A DNA stretch of 64,000 nt from JAVBNT01 sp031551355 (GTDB lineage Bacteria > Vulcanimicrobiota > CADAWZ01), in contig JAVBNT010000006.1 of the NCBI GenBank assembly GCA_031551355.1, positions 62,001 to 126,000 of the forward strand. The letters run 5' to 3'. Made by a program: the position numbers and the translations under genes. This document shows positions 25,201-34,538 of the stretch, one piece after another (positions within the stretch are counted from its first letter, which is position 1; every line of letters starts with the position of its first letter). Below the pieces are notes generated by a model. The model searched no databases, was not told the origin of the DNA, and saw only the letters and a list, made by a program, of their open reading frames with translations.

Positions 25201-27204
25201 TCATTTACACCACCTATCCAGCCATTTGACGGTTTCATCAAAAATAAAAATCTGACTTGACGGCATTGAAAGTCCATGATCTTCATCGGGCAAAATCATC
25301 AGCTGGGACTCAACCCCCTGCTGCTGCAAAGCACTGAACATCTGCATTCCTTCCGTAACCGGCACCCGGTAATCGAGTTCTCCGTGAATAACGAAGGTAG
25401 GTGTTTTAAAATTTCCGGCATAGTTATGGGGCGACCACTTTTCGTATATCTCTCTGTTCTCCCAGGGTTTACCGCAAAAATCAATATCATAAAACCACTT
25501 AAGATCACAAGTTCCCTGATGGCTGAACGTGTTATATATTGAAGCCATTGTGACCGCACATTTGAACCTGTCCGTATGCCCGACGATCCAATTTGTCATA
25601 TACCCGCCATAGGAATGCCCCATAACGGCCAGCCTGTCTTTATCAATGAAACTGTATCCGGTCAGCAGATAATCAACACCTTTCATCAGATCTTCATAGG
25701 GAAGACCGCCATAATTGTTTATCACTTCATTTACAAAATCCTGACCGTAACCCACTGAGCCTCTGATATTGATTTGCGCAACGATATACCCCTTGGCACT
25801 GTAAAGCTGCGGATTGGCAAAATTTGATTCAAATACGTCATGAAAAGCGGAATGAGGTCCGCCATGAATCCAAAGCAGCAAAGGATATTTTTTGGCCGGA
25901 TCAAAATCAGGCGAAAAAATCAGCATTCCCTCAACAGAGCTTCCGTTTGCCCCTGCAAAAGTGAAATGCTCCGCGGCGCGCAGTTTATAAGTATCCGTAA
26001 ATTTTTTATTAAAACCGCTTATTTGCCGGATATTTTTTCCGTCGGCGGCCATTATGAAAATTTCACGGGGACTATTCAGGGAGCTTTTAATAAATACTAT
26101 TTTTTTGCCGTCCGGAGAAATGTCAAAACCGGAGCCGAAAAATCCGCCGGTGAGGTTTTTTATTTTACCTGAGGACACATCACATTTATAAAGCGCAGTT
26201 TTAGTCCCTTTCCCTACCCGGAAATAAAGCTGCTCAGAGTTTGGAGACCAGAAATAACTGTATACGGCATACTTAAAATCAGCGGTTAAATTTTTTGCAG
26301 TTTTCAACTTGCGGTTGTAAATAACCAGCCTGGAAGAATTTACCTGATTACCGTCCCATTGGACATAAGAGATAAACTTGCCGTCAGGGGAATATTTTAC
26401 AGACGATACAAACTGCTCTTTTCCTGATACCGGCACTTTTTGGCCGCTGCCGCCCAAAGGCGCTTCACATGCTTCACGGGCGATATATGTCACCGGATTC
26501 CCGGTCAAAACCCTGGCGATAGATTTACCGTCGGCAGAAATTGCATAACTTTCCGTAAACAGCTCCTTTTCGCTCTCCGCTGTGATCTTGTTTATTTTTT
26601 TATCCGTGAGATTTACCGAATACAGGTGCGAACGAAGACCGTTCAGATACCCGGCACCTGTTCTGTAGCCAAGATTTTTATATATTTTTGCCTTTGTCGG
26701 CAATTTCTTTTCTGCTTCGGCAATTTTTTTCTGCTCCTGATCGTCTCCGGCATTAAAATTGACATAAGACATAAAAGTAAAAAACTTATTGTCTGCGGAC
26801 CATTCAAAAGAAGAAACTCCGGTGCTTATATCCGTAATCTGAGACGCTTCGCCGCCGCCGGTATCTATCAGCCAAATTTGCGATTTATCTTTCCTTGATG
26901 ACAAAAAAGCTATTTTACTGCCGTCTTTGGACCAGCAGGGAGACGAATCCCTATCGGAATTGGTCAGCTGTTTTAAATTATTGCCGTCACAGTCCATTAC
27001 CCAGATATTTCTAATATTCTTATTATTTTCAAGATTATAATTGGATAAAACAAAGGCCAACCGGTTGCCGTCAGGGGAAAATACGGGAGAAGAAATTTCC
27101 TTTACTTCAGTTAAAAGCCCCTTTAGTTCTATTTTTTTAACTTGCGCGGAAACAGGAGTCAAAAATGCCAGCAATAAAACGAAAACCAATAAAATCTTTC
27201 TCAT
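25201..27204 (-). CDS. S9-family prolyl oligopeptidase-like peptidase, exported, copy 3
   Basis: The ATG at 27204 has GGAGGGG upstream and starts a signal peptide (RKILLVFVLLLAFLTPVSA). This gives 667 residues, the same length as copy 1; a longer frame to 27246 adds only MCSIFISYRRG and is rejected. The propeller repeats (VFSPDGNRLAFVLS, WSKDGSKIAFLSS) precede the hydrolase domain with Ser in GHSYGGY, Asp in HGELDYRVP and His in PDEDHGLS. The protein is very close to copy 1 and to the broken copy 2. No terminator separates it from copy 2, so the two were probably co-transcribed. Confidence 0.95.
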   Translation of the reverse strand: MRKILLVFVLLLAFLTPVSAQVKKIELKGLLTEVKEISSPVFSPDGNRLAFVLSNYNLENNKNIRNIWVMDCDGNNLKQLTNSDRDSSPCWSKDGSKIAFLSSRKDKSQIWLIDTGGGEASQITDISTGVSSFEWSADNKFFTFMSYVNFNAGDDQEQKKIAEAEKKLPTKAKIYKNLGYRTGAGYLNGLRSHLYSVNLTDKKINKITAESEKELFTESYAISADGKSIARVLTGNPVTYIAREACEAPLGGSGQKVPVSGKEQFVSSVKYSPDGKFISYVQWDGNQVNSSRLVIYNRKLKTAKNLTADFKYAVYSYFWSPNSEQLYFRVGKGTKTALYKCDVSSGKIKNLTGGFFGSGFDISPDGKKIVFIKSSLNSPREIFIMAADGKNIRQISGFNKKFTDTYKLRAAEHFTFAGANGSSVEGMLIFSPDFDPAKKYPLLLWIHGGPHSAFHDVFESNFANPQLYSAKGYIVAQINIRGSVGYGQDFVNEVINNYGGLPYEDLMKGVDYLLTGYSFIDKDRLAVMGHSYGGYMTNWIVGHTDRFKCAVTMASIYNTFSHQGTCDLKWFYDIDFCGKPWENREIYEKWSPHNYAGNFKTPTFVIHGELDYRVPVTEGMQMFSALQQQGVESQLMILPDEDHGLSMPSSQIFIFDETVKWLDRWCK

Positions 27205-27440
27205 AAAGTCTTTTCCCCTCCGGTAACTTATAAATATTGAACACATTTTCTCATAAAAAATACAAACGTTTTTTCATTATATAATATGTTTTGCAAATAT
27301 ATTATATAAATTCATAAATAATACCTCTAAATCAACAAACAGGATTCTTTAAGGATGTCTGCAGAATTGTTCAAAGACTAACTTTAAAACTCTCAAGGGA
27401 AAGATTCTGGCGGGCTAAGGCAAAACAGATGTATATAAAA

Positions 27441-27473
27441 AAAACTCTCTCAACATTCGCCGAAAGAGTTTTT
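27441..27473 (-). terminator. terminator after the GNAT gene
   Basis: On the minus strand AAAACTCTTTC pairs with GAGAGAGTTTT (one mismatch) around a 10-base loop, followed by a T-run. Confidence 0.75.
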
Positions 27474-27500
27474 ACATCCGAATTTTGCACTAAAACCAAA

Positions 27501-28013
27501 TTATAGATCAGGTCTTATTATCGCGTATAACATCATATCTACGATCTTCCCGGCCTTTATCGCGTTTTTATGCAAAATACCTTCAAACAAAAACCCGGCT
27601 TTTGCCAAAATACGGCAGGAAGCATGATTATGGGCATACGGCTGCGCAAAAATGCGCACAATATCCGTGTTGGCAAAAATATAATTACAAACCTGCCTTA
27701 CAGCTTCCGTAGCAATTCCTTTGTTCCAATAAGGCTCCGCCACAAAGTATCCCATTTCAGCCGTAAGCCGATGGACATTCTCTTTACGGAATACGCCGAT
27801 ACTTCCGCACACCCTGCCGTCAGCAGTAACGGCGAAATCATACCGACTGCCGGGAGCGGCATTTAAAACAGTGCCGATAAAGTCCCCGGCATCGGATTCC
27901 GTATAAGGAAACGGTATGCCGTCACGCAGGTTTTCATGAATTTTAGGGTTGTTTAAAATAACGGCCAGGTCTTCCGCATCCTCCATCCGCCACTTGCGAA
28001 CAGCAATTTTCAT
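27501..28013 (-). CDS. GNAT N-acetyltransferase, RimJ/RimL type
   Basis: This 170-residue protein has the acetyl-CoA fold: IAVRKWRMEDAEDLAVILNN at the start, GSIGVFRKENVHRLTAEMGY in the core strand, PYWNKGIATEAVRQV (the acetyl-CoA loop) and SCRILAKAGFLFEGILHKN at the end. Substrate is unknown; relatives acetylate ribosomal protein N-termini or small molecules. The ATG at 28013 has AAGGAGG 7 bases upstream; the longer frame to 28046 is rejected. Two palindromes at 28042-28060 and 28077-28090 sit in the promoter region and suggest a dedicated regulator. Confidence 0.9.
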   Translation of the reverse strand: MKIAVRKWRMEDAEDLAVILNNPKIHENLRDGIPFPYTESDAGDFIGTVLNAAPGSRYDFAVTADGRVCGSIGVFRKENVHRLTAEMGYFVAEPYWNKGIATEAVRQVCNYIFANTDIVRIFAQPYAHNHASCRILAKAGFLFEGILHKNAIKAGKIVDMMLYAIIRPDL

Positions 28014-28030
28014 ATATTGCCTCCTTGTGT

Positions 28031-28092
28031 AAATTACATATAACATTACATTACAATGTTTACTTAAATTATATATAACATTACAATGTTTA
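28031..28092 (-). promoter_or_regulatory. duplicated operator-like palindromes before the GNAT gene
   Basis: AACATT-(7)-AATGTT at 28042-28060 and AACATT-AC-AATGTT at 28077-28090 are dyads. Each sits in a longer direct repeat (28031-28062 and 28066-28092, sharing AAATTA-ATATAACATTAC and AATGTTTA). They lie just upstream of the ribosome site, where a repressor would bind. Confidence 0.6.
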
Positions 28093-28135
28093 TTTTTTTA
28101 TGTGCTCCAGACTTGAGTGCGGAAATGATTGTAAA

Positions 28136-28339
28136 TTCCCTTTGCTTTATGCGCAGAATCAAGAAGCTCCGAAAACGACCATTTACGCGTATTTTAAATC
28201 TGGACAAACCTCAATGCAGCTTGCTTTTTTCGCTTCGCTCAAGTCCGCGACGCAGTTCGGTTTGATGGAATCCATTAAAAATACGCGAATGGTTACCCGT
28301 TCTCTCCACTATAGGCTTCTGCACATAAAGCAAAGGGAA
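28136..28339. repeat. long imperfect hairpin of about 200 bases
   Basis: The outer arms (28136-28158 and 28317-28339) pair over 23 bases with one mismatch. A second block inside (CGCGTATTTT with AAAATACGCG) pairs as well. The apical part holds CGCGACGCAG, resembling the conserved loop of the stop-codon hairpin family found at 28694, 43522 and 57054. The short plus-strand frame across it (28100-28354) is a by-product of the repeat, not a gene. Confidence 0.65.
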
Positions 28340-28693
28340 TTAGATATCTTGTAGATTTTCTTAGGAAGTTTACTAAAGAATCAGAAATTGCCTTTATTAA
28401 CAGCAACTAGTTAACTAACAAAAAAAGACGCTGACGCATAAACTCAGCAAGTTGAGCCTCCGAAAAAAAGGTTACCGTCTAGACGGCTTAACTAACTGGC
28501 TGCGATAATTATTATCATAAAAAACACGATCTGTCCCAAAATTTTTTTTTCAAAAAGCTATAATAATAAGCAAATTACCGTGCTACTAATGGGCCAAAAA
28601 ATTGCCCAAACATCTAAAAATTAAATCAGCTGAAATGGATGGAGCTGCTATGGCAACTTTGACGCCGCAGAGCCATTACATTCCTCTAAAAAA
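28340..28693. other. intergenic region with a degenerate repeat copy
   Basis: No gene is visible. At 28624-28685 TAAATCAGCTGAAATGGATGG followed by GACGCCGCAG looks like a shortened, decayed copy of the hairpin family at 28694-28820. The rest is unremarkable. Confidence 0.45.
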
Positions 28694-28820
28694 TAAATCA
28701 GGGCAAATGGGGTGAGATGCTAAGACAAATTACTGTGCCACGAGTGAGGCGTAGAATTCTACGCCGAAATGAGGGCAACCGGAATTTGGCGACGCAGATT
28801 GCCCCATTTCCCCTGATTTA
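28694..28820 (-). repeat. nested-hairpin element beginning on a stop codon, copy 1
   Basis: The outer stem (28694-28712 with 28802-28820) pairs at 18 of 19 positions. Inside are a conserved unpaired GAGATGCTAAG (28714-28724), an inner stem starting CAAATT, a perfect 18-base apical palindrome GGCGTAGAATTCTACGCC (28748-28765) and, on the way back, GACGCAGATT. The TAA stop of the caspase-fold gene (28820-28818) forms the end of the outer stem. A T-run follows the stem on the minus strand, so it may also terminate transcription. Confidence 0.8.
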
Positions 28821-30854
28821 ATGGTTGGACCATTTACTTTGTGGCAGTGCGATCACCCTCCCGGCCCCGTCAAGATAATAATAAGTGCCGTTAAAAATCG
28901 CACATGGAGCCGAAGCATCGTTATTTGAGATATTGGCACTCATCCAGGCGGAGATATTCGGCTCGGAGCCCATACGGGCGATAAAACTCCTGATAACACG
29001 GGTATCGAAAGCATTTGGCGGCTTGCCTTCAAATGTTGACCAGTTATAACCCAGAAGCGTAACCTCCGACCCTGCTGCCTTGGCCCAGTATTCACCCGGT
29101 GACAGGTTGAAATTGCCGATGGCAGTAAATTTGCGGTTTTTGACATTCATGATGTCAAGAACCGAGCAGGATGAAAATATGGCAAGCGACATACCGTCAT
29201 TCCAATCACCGATTTCCATTTTTGTTTCCGGATGAAAATGCTCGACTCCGTTATGAATGGAACCATCGGCCCAGCCGTGACCGGAATAATAAAAAATATC
29301 GGCCTGATTTTTCATCATCAGCTTTGAAGATATTTTTTCATTCCCGTCATCAAACGAGAATACGAACGTTTCATATCCGCCGCTCCTGATAAAGTCCGCT
29401 AAAAAAGCGCCTTTCTCCGGCATTGTCAATTCTTCGGCATCAATGCTTCCCCTGGAAACCCAACCCCTGGCCCGCAAGGCAGAAGAAAGGGCCTGGCTGT
29501 CTTCCGGATATGTGGTGTCCAGAAAAGCAAAACTTTTTTGAACGGCATTGCCGGTTACAAGAGCGCCTACAGGCGATTTTGTCTTTGAGGTCACAAGCAA
29601 GCTGCCGGTGTATTCACCGTCAGATGAACTTCTGAGCGGAATCATCAGCGGATTTCTGAGAGAGGAAGATACGTATGCCTGAATCATTTTTTCCTTTGAC
29701 GGCGTCACAAACTTTATTTTAAAAGTATCATCACTGCTGTTCTTTTTCATATAGATACGGTTGATGCCGTAATAGTAAGCCTTAGGATAGGGGACGTATT
29801 GATATGGTTTACAGATGTGCATCCTTTCCGACTCTTTTGCCAGAACAACGCCGTTAAAACGCGAGTCGGAGATTATTTCACCGGAACCGTTGGCAACGGT
29901 CAGTCTGCCGATTTTAGCGACACTTACCTTCTGCTCGCATGTTGCAAACTTAATCTGTCCGGCGACAACGTTGGCCCAGATATCAAAACGCAATCTGTAT
30001 TCTCCGTCTGCACAGGGAACCTTTCCTTTATAAATCATACCATTCCAGTGAATTTTTGTATCGTTTTTTGACGTCCCCAGCACTACATCATGGATACTGT
30101 TCGTATTGGCCGACAAAACAGTCATTCTCCACCGGAGCGAAGACACCGGTTGTGACAGGGTATTTTTTGAGACATCAAGAATCGCCGCCGATTCTCCGGG
30201 TGTGACAGCGGATGTCAGGTAAGCGTCTTTTAATAATGACGGCTGTTCAAAAATAAGTTTTTCCGAGGCATAAGGGCTATCGCTGACGGCGGAGTCAAGC
30301 GTAAGTGAGGAACCGGGAGACAGGTGTGCTACAACCGGCTTCAAAAAAAATATCGAGGTAAAATCGGCTTCTTTAAGCGGCGGACCGTCATAGACGTTAA
30401 TACCGGCACCAAAATTAATACGCCTTGTTATCCTTGCATAATCGTCGGCAAAAACTTTATACTGCCATTCAATTACGGAGTAAACGCCATCGGAAACCTC
30501 AAGCTTCCGTGAAAAAATGAGCTTGCCTTCCGAAGGAAGCTTAATTATTTCACGCATCGCAATGGCGTCATCCGTCAGCAAAAAAGGTGAGCTTTGCGAA
30601 TAGGGAAACCAGCTTAACTGCGGTTTTTCCGAAAATGTTTCCCTTTGCTGACGCAAAACAAAAATCCCGGTCTGAGAAGGTGGCTTTAGATTGTCATAAT
30701 CGGCAATATCGTTCTGAAATACCGTATCATATACGGCTTGCGGGGATTTTGTTACTTTGCTGCGCTTTAAGGATGTGTCGGAAACGGCTGTGAACGGCCA
30801 GGCCGCAGAAACAAAGCATAAAACCATCAGAGCAGTCAAAAGTATTTTTTTCAT
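28818..30854 (-). CDS. exported caspase-fold (clan CD) cysteine-peptidase-like protein
   Basis: The 678-residue protein has a signal peptide (KKILLTALMVLCFVSAAWPF) and a long N-terminal beta-rich part of no recognised family (about residues 30-470). The C-terminal part has the clan CD arrangement seen in caspases and gingipains: a hydrophobic strand ending in His-Gly (IFYYSGHGW, near residue 526), then a strand ending in Ser-Cys (LAIFSSCSVLD, near 564). These are the likely catalytic His and Cys. I infer a secreted cysteine peptidase or a degenerate relative. The ATG lies 2 bases after the helicase stop, with GAGGAAAA as ribosome site, so the two genes are coupled. Confidence 0.75.
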   Translation of the reverse strand: MKKILLTALMVLCFVSAAWPFTAVSDTSLKRSKVTKSPQAVYDTVFQNDIADYDNLKPPSQTGIFVLRQQRETFSEKPQLSWFPYSQSSPFLLTDDAIAMREIIKLPSEGKLIFSRKLEVSDGVYSVIEWQYKVFADDYARITRRINFGAGINVYDGPPLKEADFTSIFFLKPVVAHLSPGSSLTLDSAVSDSPYASEKLIFEQPSLLKDAYLTSAVTPGESAAILDVSKNTLSQPVSSLRWRMTVLSANTNSIHDVVLGTSKNDTKIHWNGMIYKGKVPCADGEYRLRFDIWANVVAGQIKFATCEQKVSVAKIGRLTVANGSGEIISDSRFNGVVLAKESERMHICKPYQYVPYPKAYYYGINRIYMKKNSSDDTFKIKFVTPSKEKMIQAYVSSSLRNPLMIPLRSSSDGEYTGSLLVTSKTKSPVGALVTGNAVQKSFAFLDTTYPEDSQALSSALRARGWVSRGSIDAEELTMPEKGAFLADFIRSGGYETFVFSFDDGNEKISSKLMMKNQADIFYYSGHGWADGSIHNGVEHFHPETKMEIGDWNDGMSLAIFSSCSVLDIMNVKNRKFTAIGNFNLSPGEYWAKAAGSEVTLLGYNWSTFEGKPPNAFDTRVIRSFIARMGSEPNISAWMSANISNNDASAPCAIFNGTYYYLDGAGRVIALPQSKWSNH

Positions 30855-30856
30855 AG

Positions 30857-32848
30857 TCAGTTTTCCTCAAAATTATTCAAAAATTTATCTACATCGGCAA
30901 GCCGTGTCGTATAAAGAGTCTTCGGCAGCGAAGTTATAAACTTTTTGCCGTAAAATTTCGTCATTATTCTTTTGTCAAGAATAGCCACAACTCCTCTGTC
31001 GGAAGCGGAGCGGATCAAACGGCCAAATCCCTGTTTCAGCCAGATTATCGCCTGGGGAAGGTGGATATCAGTAAAGGGATTGCCGCCCTTTGATTTGCAA
31101 AACTCGGCTCTGGCCTCCGTAAGCGGTTCATCGGGCACGGAAAAAGGCAGCTTTACCAGTACGACCATTCTCAGTGCCTCACCGGGTATGTCGACTCCCT
31201 GCCAGAAAGAGTTTGTCGCCAGTAAAAGGGCGTTTTCGGTTTGCCGGAAAACTTCGATAAGCTTGTTATGGGGCATATCGCCCTGTTTCATAATTTCCAA
31301 ATCCGGCGCCAGCTCAATCATCTGCTCATAGGCAAAGTTAAGGTGACGGTAACTGGTAAACAGTGCCATACACCCGCCACGGGCTATTCTTGCCAATTCC
31401 AGTATGCGGTCCGCGGAAGCCGACTCAAAGGCCGTATCGCGGTTGGCCGGTTCCGGCAGATCGGAAGCCATATAAATCAGGGCGTTTTTTTTGTAGTCAA
31501 ACGGCGAATCAAGCAGCAGATCCGCACTGTCCTCTATCCCCAGCGAAGTTTTGATAAAATCAAACTTCCTGTCGGTCGCCAGGGTTGCCGAAGCCAGAAT
31601 CACCGGCATTCCCCCATGGAAAATAACTTTGGCAAGAGTATCCCCCACATTTACACTCGCCCCGTTCAATGAAACCCTGCGCCCGCGCTCAGCCTCCACC
31701 CAATAAACAAAATCGGGCTCGTCAAGTTTTATAAGACGGTCGAGTACCTGGGCAAACTCTTTGGCCCTTCTGATATAGGCGTCGATTTCGGCTTCTTCCA
31801 GATCGGTATCAATTATTTCTTTAAGAAGCTTCAATTCCTTGGCAAACTTACGTAAAACGGGACTCAGAGTATTTACAATCCAATGAGGCTCTTTTATCCG
31901 GAACGGCAAAAACGCGTCGAACATCATCGACACTTCGGCGAAAAAAAGCTCCGTCTGTTCTTTGAGGTTGGCGACCGTCAGTTTCAATCCGTCAAAATCA
32001 AAATCATAGACCGGCGAAAGGCGCGGCAAAAACCCCCGGCCGGTAGAATCGTTGAAAACATTATCGGCAAGGAAACGCACCTGTCCCGGAGTTATGGAAA
32101 TTCCGAAATGGTGAAGCGCCACTTCCTCAAGACAATGGGCCTCATCGAAAACTACAGCCTGAAAAGGCGGCAAAATCGATTCTCCCGCAGAAAGGTGGGC
32201 AAAAAACAAATGATGGTTGACGACGATTATATGGGATTTACGCAAACGGGCGCGTTCCCTCATAAAAATACATTCCTGTGAAAAAATGCATTTGCCGCGG
32301 AAACAAAGATCCGATTCACGGCAAACTCTGTCCCATACCTGAGGCAGGACCTCAAAATCAAGTTCAGTCCTCAGTCCCGTTGACGTTTTAGAAGCCCATT
32401 TGGCGACTTTGGAAATCTGGCGGGCTTCCTTTTTGTCAGTAAAGCGATCATGCTGCAAAAAAAGCTCCAGCCTTCTCCTGCAAAGATAATTGCCTGTGCC
32501 CATCGCCATAGCAAAATCGAAAGGAAGGCTAAGCGCATCCCTTAGAAAAGGCAATTCCTTTTCCATCAGCTGATGCTGCAAAGCTTTCGAATAGGTGGAA
32601 ATGATAACCCGCGAATCATCCCTAATTGCCCACAAAACAGCGGGAATAAGGTATGCAAGCGATTTGCCTACACCGGTACCGGCTTCAATAACGGCCGTAG
32701 AACACCCGTTAAGCGCCGCATCGACACCGCCGGCCATTTCCTGCTGCTGGGGCCGTATTTCACAGTTTTGCAAAGAAGTGCAAAGTATTCCGTTTTCAGA
32801 AAAAAAATCTGCCGTTTCCATAGCTTCTCGTAATACGTTAAAAAACAT
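30857..32848 (-). CDS. DinG/Rad3-type ATP-dependent DNA helicase
   Basis: This is a superfamily 2 helicase of the XPD/DinG group. Walker A is EAGTGVGKS at about 55-63, the Walker B box is FDEAH and the C-terminal helicase part includes ATNSFWQGVDIPG and QGFGRLIRS. Cysteines for a 4Fe-4S cluster are present between motifs I and II (NYLCRRR, VCRESDLCFRGKCIF). DinG-like enzymes unwind forked DNA and R-loops during repair. The 663-residue length is normal for the YoaA/DinG type. AAGGAAAA precedes the ATG. It is upstream of, and coupled to, the caspase-fold gene, with no obvious functional link. Confidence 0.93.
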   Translation of the reverse strand: MFFNVLREAMETADFFSENGILCTSLQNCEIRPQQQEMAGGVDAALNGCSTAVIEAGTGVGKSLAYLIPAVLWAIRDDSRVIISTYSKALQHQLMEKELPFLRDALSLPFDFAMAMGTGNYLCRRRLELFLQHDRFTDKKEARQISKVAKWASKTSTGLRTELDFEVLPQVWDRVCRESDLCFRGKCIFSQECIFMRERARLRKSHIIVVNHHLFFAHLSAGESILPPFQAVVFDEAHCLEEVALHHFGISITPGQVRFLADNVFNDSTGRGFLPRLSPVYDFDFDGLKLTVANLKEQTELFFAEVSMMFDAFLPFRIKEPHWIVNTLSPVLRKFAKELKLLKEIIDTDLEEAEIDAYIRRAKEFAQVLDRLIKLDEPDFVYWVEAERGRRVSLNGASVNVGDTLAKVIFHGGMPVILASATLATDRKFDFIKTSLGIEDSADLLLDSPFDYKKNALIYMASDLPEPANRDTAFESASADRILELARIARGGCMALFTSYRHLNFAYEQMIELAPDLEIMKQGDMPHNKLIEVFRQTENALLLATNSFWQGVDIPGEALRMVVLVKLPFSVPDEPLTEARAEFCKSKGGNPFTDIHLPQAIIWLKQGFGRLIRSASDRGVVAILDKRIMTKFYGKKFITSLPKTLYTTRLADVDKFLNNFEEN

Positions 32849-32911
32849 TATTTTCCTTTTTTAAATAAAAAGAGCGGCCCGGAGGCCGCTATGATTTACA
32901 CAGCAAGTGTT

Positions 32912-34381
32912 TTACTGTTTAACGGCCGTAATACGCCGGAGGGCACTATTATCAGAATCTAAGACATACAAAACCGAATTGCCGGCAGAAAGCGAAATTC
33001 CCCTGGGCATATTAAATTTTGCCGAAATACCGGTGCCGTCTTCACGCCCACCGAATGAACCGGCGATTGTCGAAACCATAGTTTCCTGAGGAGTATCACC
33101 CAAAACGACTCTCCTGATACAATGATTATCGGTATCCGACACATAGAGAACCTTGCCGTCGGCCGTCAGGCACAGCGCACGCATATAGTTGAAGCGGGCA
33201 ACATCGCCTGTACCGTCAACCTGAGGAGACGCATATCCCTCACCGGCAACGGTAGAAACGACCGTCAAACCCTGGCTGGCTCCGGGAACTATTTTACGAA
33301 TGCGCCCGTTGGCGCCGCAGGCATATAAAACACTCCCGTCCGCTGATGCGGCAATGCCGGCAATACTATAAAATTTTGCCTGATCGCCGGGGCCGTCCAA
33401 AAAACCTGACGCTCCCGTGCCGGCAACAGTGGATACGGCACTTGCGGCAGGCGTAGCTCCGAGCGCTATTTTACGGATACGGTTATTACTCCAATCGGCC
33501 ACGTACAAAACGCTGTCGTTTTCGGCAAGGCAAATGCCGTAAGGAGCATTAAACTTCGCCTGATCGCCGGGGCCGTCCAAAAAACCTGACGCTCCCGTGC
33601 CGGCAACAGTGGATACGGTACTTGCGGCAGGCGTAGCTCCGAGCGCTATTTTACGGATACGGTTGTTTCCATTATCGGATACATACAAAACACCGTCATC
33701 CGAGGAAATTGCCATGCCCCAAATCTCATTAAACTTCGCCTGATCGCCGGGGCCGTCCAAAAAACCTGACGCTCCCGTGCCGGCAACATCGGAAACTGCG
33801 CCTGAAGCGACATCGATCTTTTTAATGACGTGACTCGTCCTCACGGCTATGTAAACAGTTGCGCCGTCATGCGAGGCGCACATCCCGTAAGGAGAATAGC
33901 CAAAGCCGTCCGACAAAGTGGAAACGCATCCGACAATATCGACAAGAGCATTAAACGGCAGGTAACCGGAAAAGTCTTTCCGATAGCCATAGACGCCGCC
34001 ATCGGCGGAATCGGCGTTCAAGCCGGCCGTAAAAGTAAACTGTTCGGCAATATAAGGCTCCTCAAAACCGAGCGTGATCACTTCGCCCTTAGCGGCACGG
34101 AACGAACATTCAACATTGCCGTCAGCATCGGTCTCACCCAGGGATACGGCTTTAATATTCCCGGAAACAACAACTAGCTGCGCCCGGGAAATCGGCAGAT
34201 TGACGGCATCTCTAAACGATGCGGCGAACCTGATGCCTATATCCTCCGTCACGGGAGCCGGCGGCGGGGTTGGAACGGGAACGCGACCGGAATCGAATGA
34301 AGAGCCGGAAAAGTTGCAGTTACCGCTGCCGCATCCGTACAAAAACAGTAAAACCCCTAAAAGACCCAACAAACGTTTCAT
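32912..34381 (-). CDS. NHL-repeat beta-propeller lipoprotein
   Basis: The ATG at 34381 starts a lipoprotein signal (KRLLGLLGVLLFLYGC) with the lipobox Cys at residue 17. A beta domain follows (about residues 40-140, containing DADGNVECSFRAAKGE). The rest is six or so NHL repeats with cores such as VLYVSDNGNNRIRKI and VLYVADWSNNRIRKI and the connector VSTVAGTGASGFLDG. Three consecutive units are nearly identical at the DNA level with a 180-base period, showing recent internal duplication. It is probably exposed at the cell surface and binds an unknown ligand. An upstream in-frame start at 34411 is possible but less likely. Confidence 0.87.
   Translation of the reverse strand: MKRLLGLLGVLLFLYGCGSGNCNFSGSSFDSGRVPVPTPPPAPVTEDIGIRFAASFRDAVNLPISRAQLVVVSGNIKAVSLGETDADGNVECSFRAAKGEVITLGFEEPYIAEQFTFTAGLNADSADGGVYGYRKDFSGYLPFNALVDIVGCVSTLSDGFGYSPYGMCASHDGATVYIAVRTSHVIKKIDVASGAVSDVAGTGASGFLDGPGDQAKFNEIWGMAISSDDGVLYVSDNGNNRIRKIALGATPAASTVSTVAGTGASGFLDGPGDQAKFNAPYGICLAENDSVLYVADWSNNRIRKIALGATPAASAVSTVAGTGASGFLDGPGDQAKFYSIAGIAASADGSVLYACGANGRIRKIVPGASQGLTVVSTVAGEGYASPQVDGTGDVARFNYMRALCLTADGKVLYVSDTDNHCIRRVVLGDTPQETMVSTIAGSFGGREDGTGISAKFNMPRGISLSAGNSVLYVLDSDNSALRRITAVKQ
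33378..33800. repeat. 180-base direct repeats inside the NHL lipoprotein gene
   Basis: Copies begin at 33378, 33558 and 33738. Copies 1 and 2 differ at one position over about 107 bases; copy 3 is identical over its first 50 or so bases. They encode the KFN/AGTGASGFLDGPGDQ connector and IALGATPAAS. Confidence 0.9.
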
Positions 34382-34538
34382 AAAAATATTACCTTTCATA
34401 TAAAATTTCATAAAACTGACGAAATCAAATTATTCAAAAAAAATACGCCGACCGATGTAAAAATACCTGCTGATTTTGAGGGGATTTACAGACGCTTTTA
34501 TAGAATAAAATAAGCTGATTTTTTTACAGGAGGAAACC

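Noticed and set aside
28100..28354. 84-codon plus-strand open frame
   Set aside because: It runs across a long hairpin repeat, has no ribosome site and a composition set by the inverted arms.
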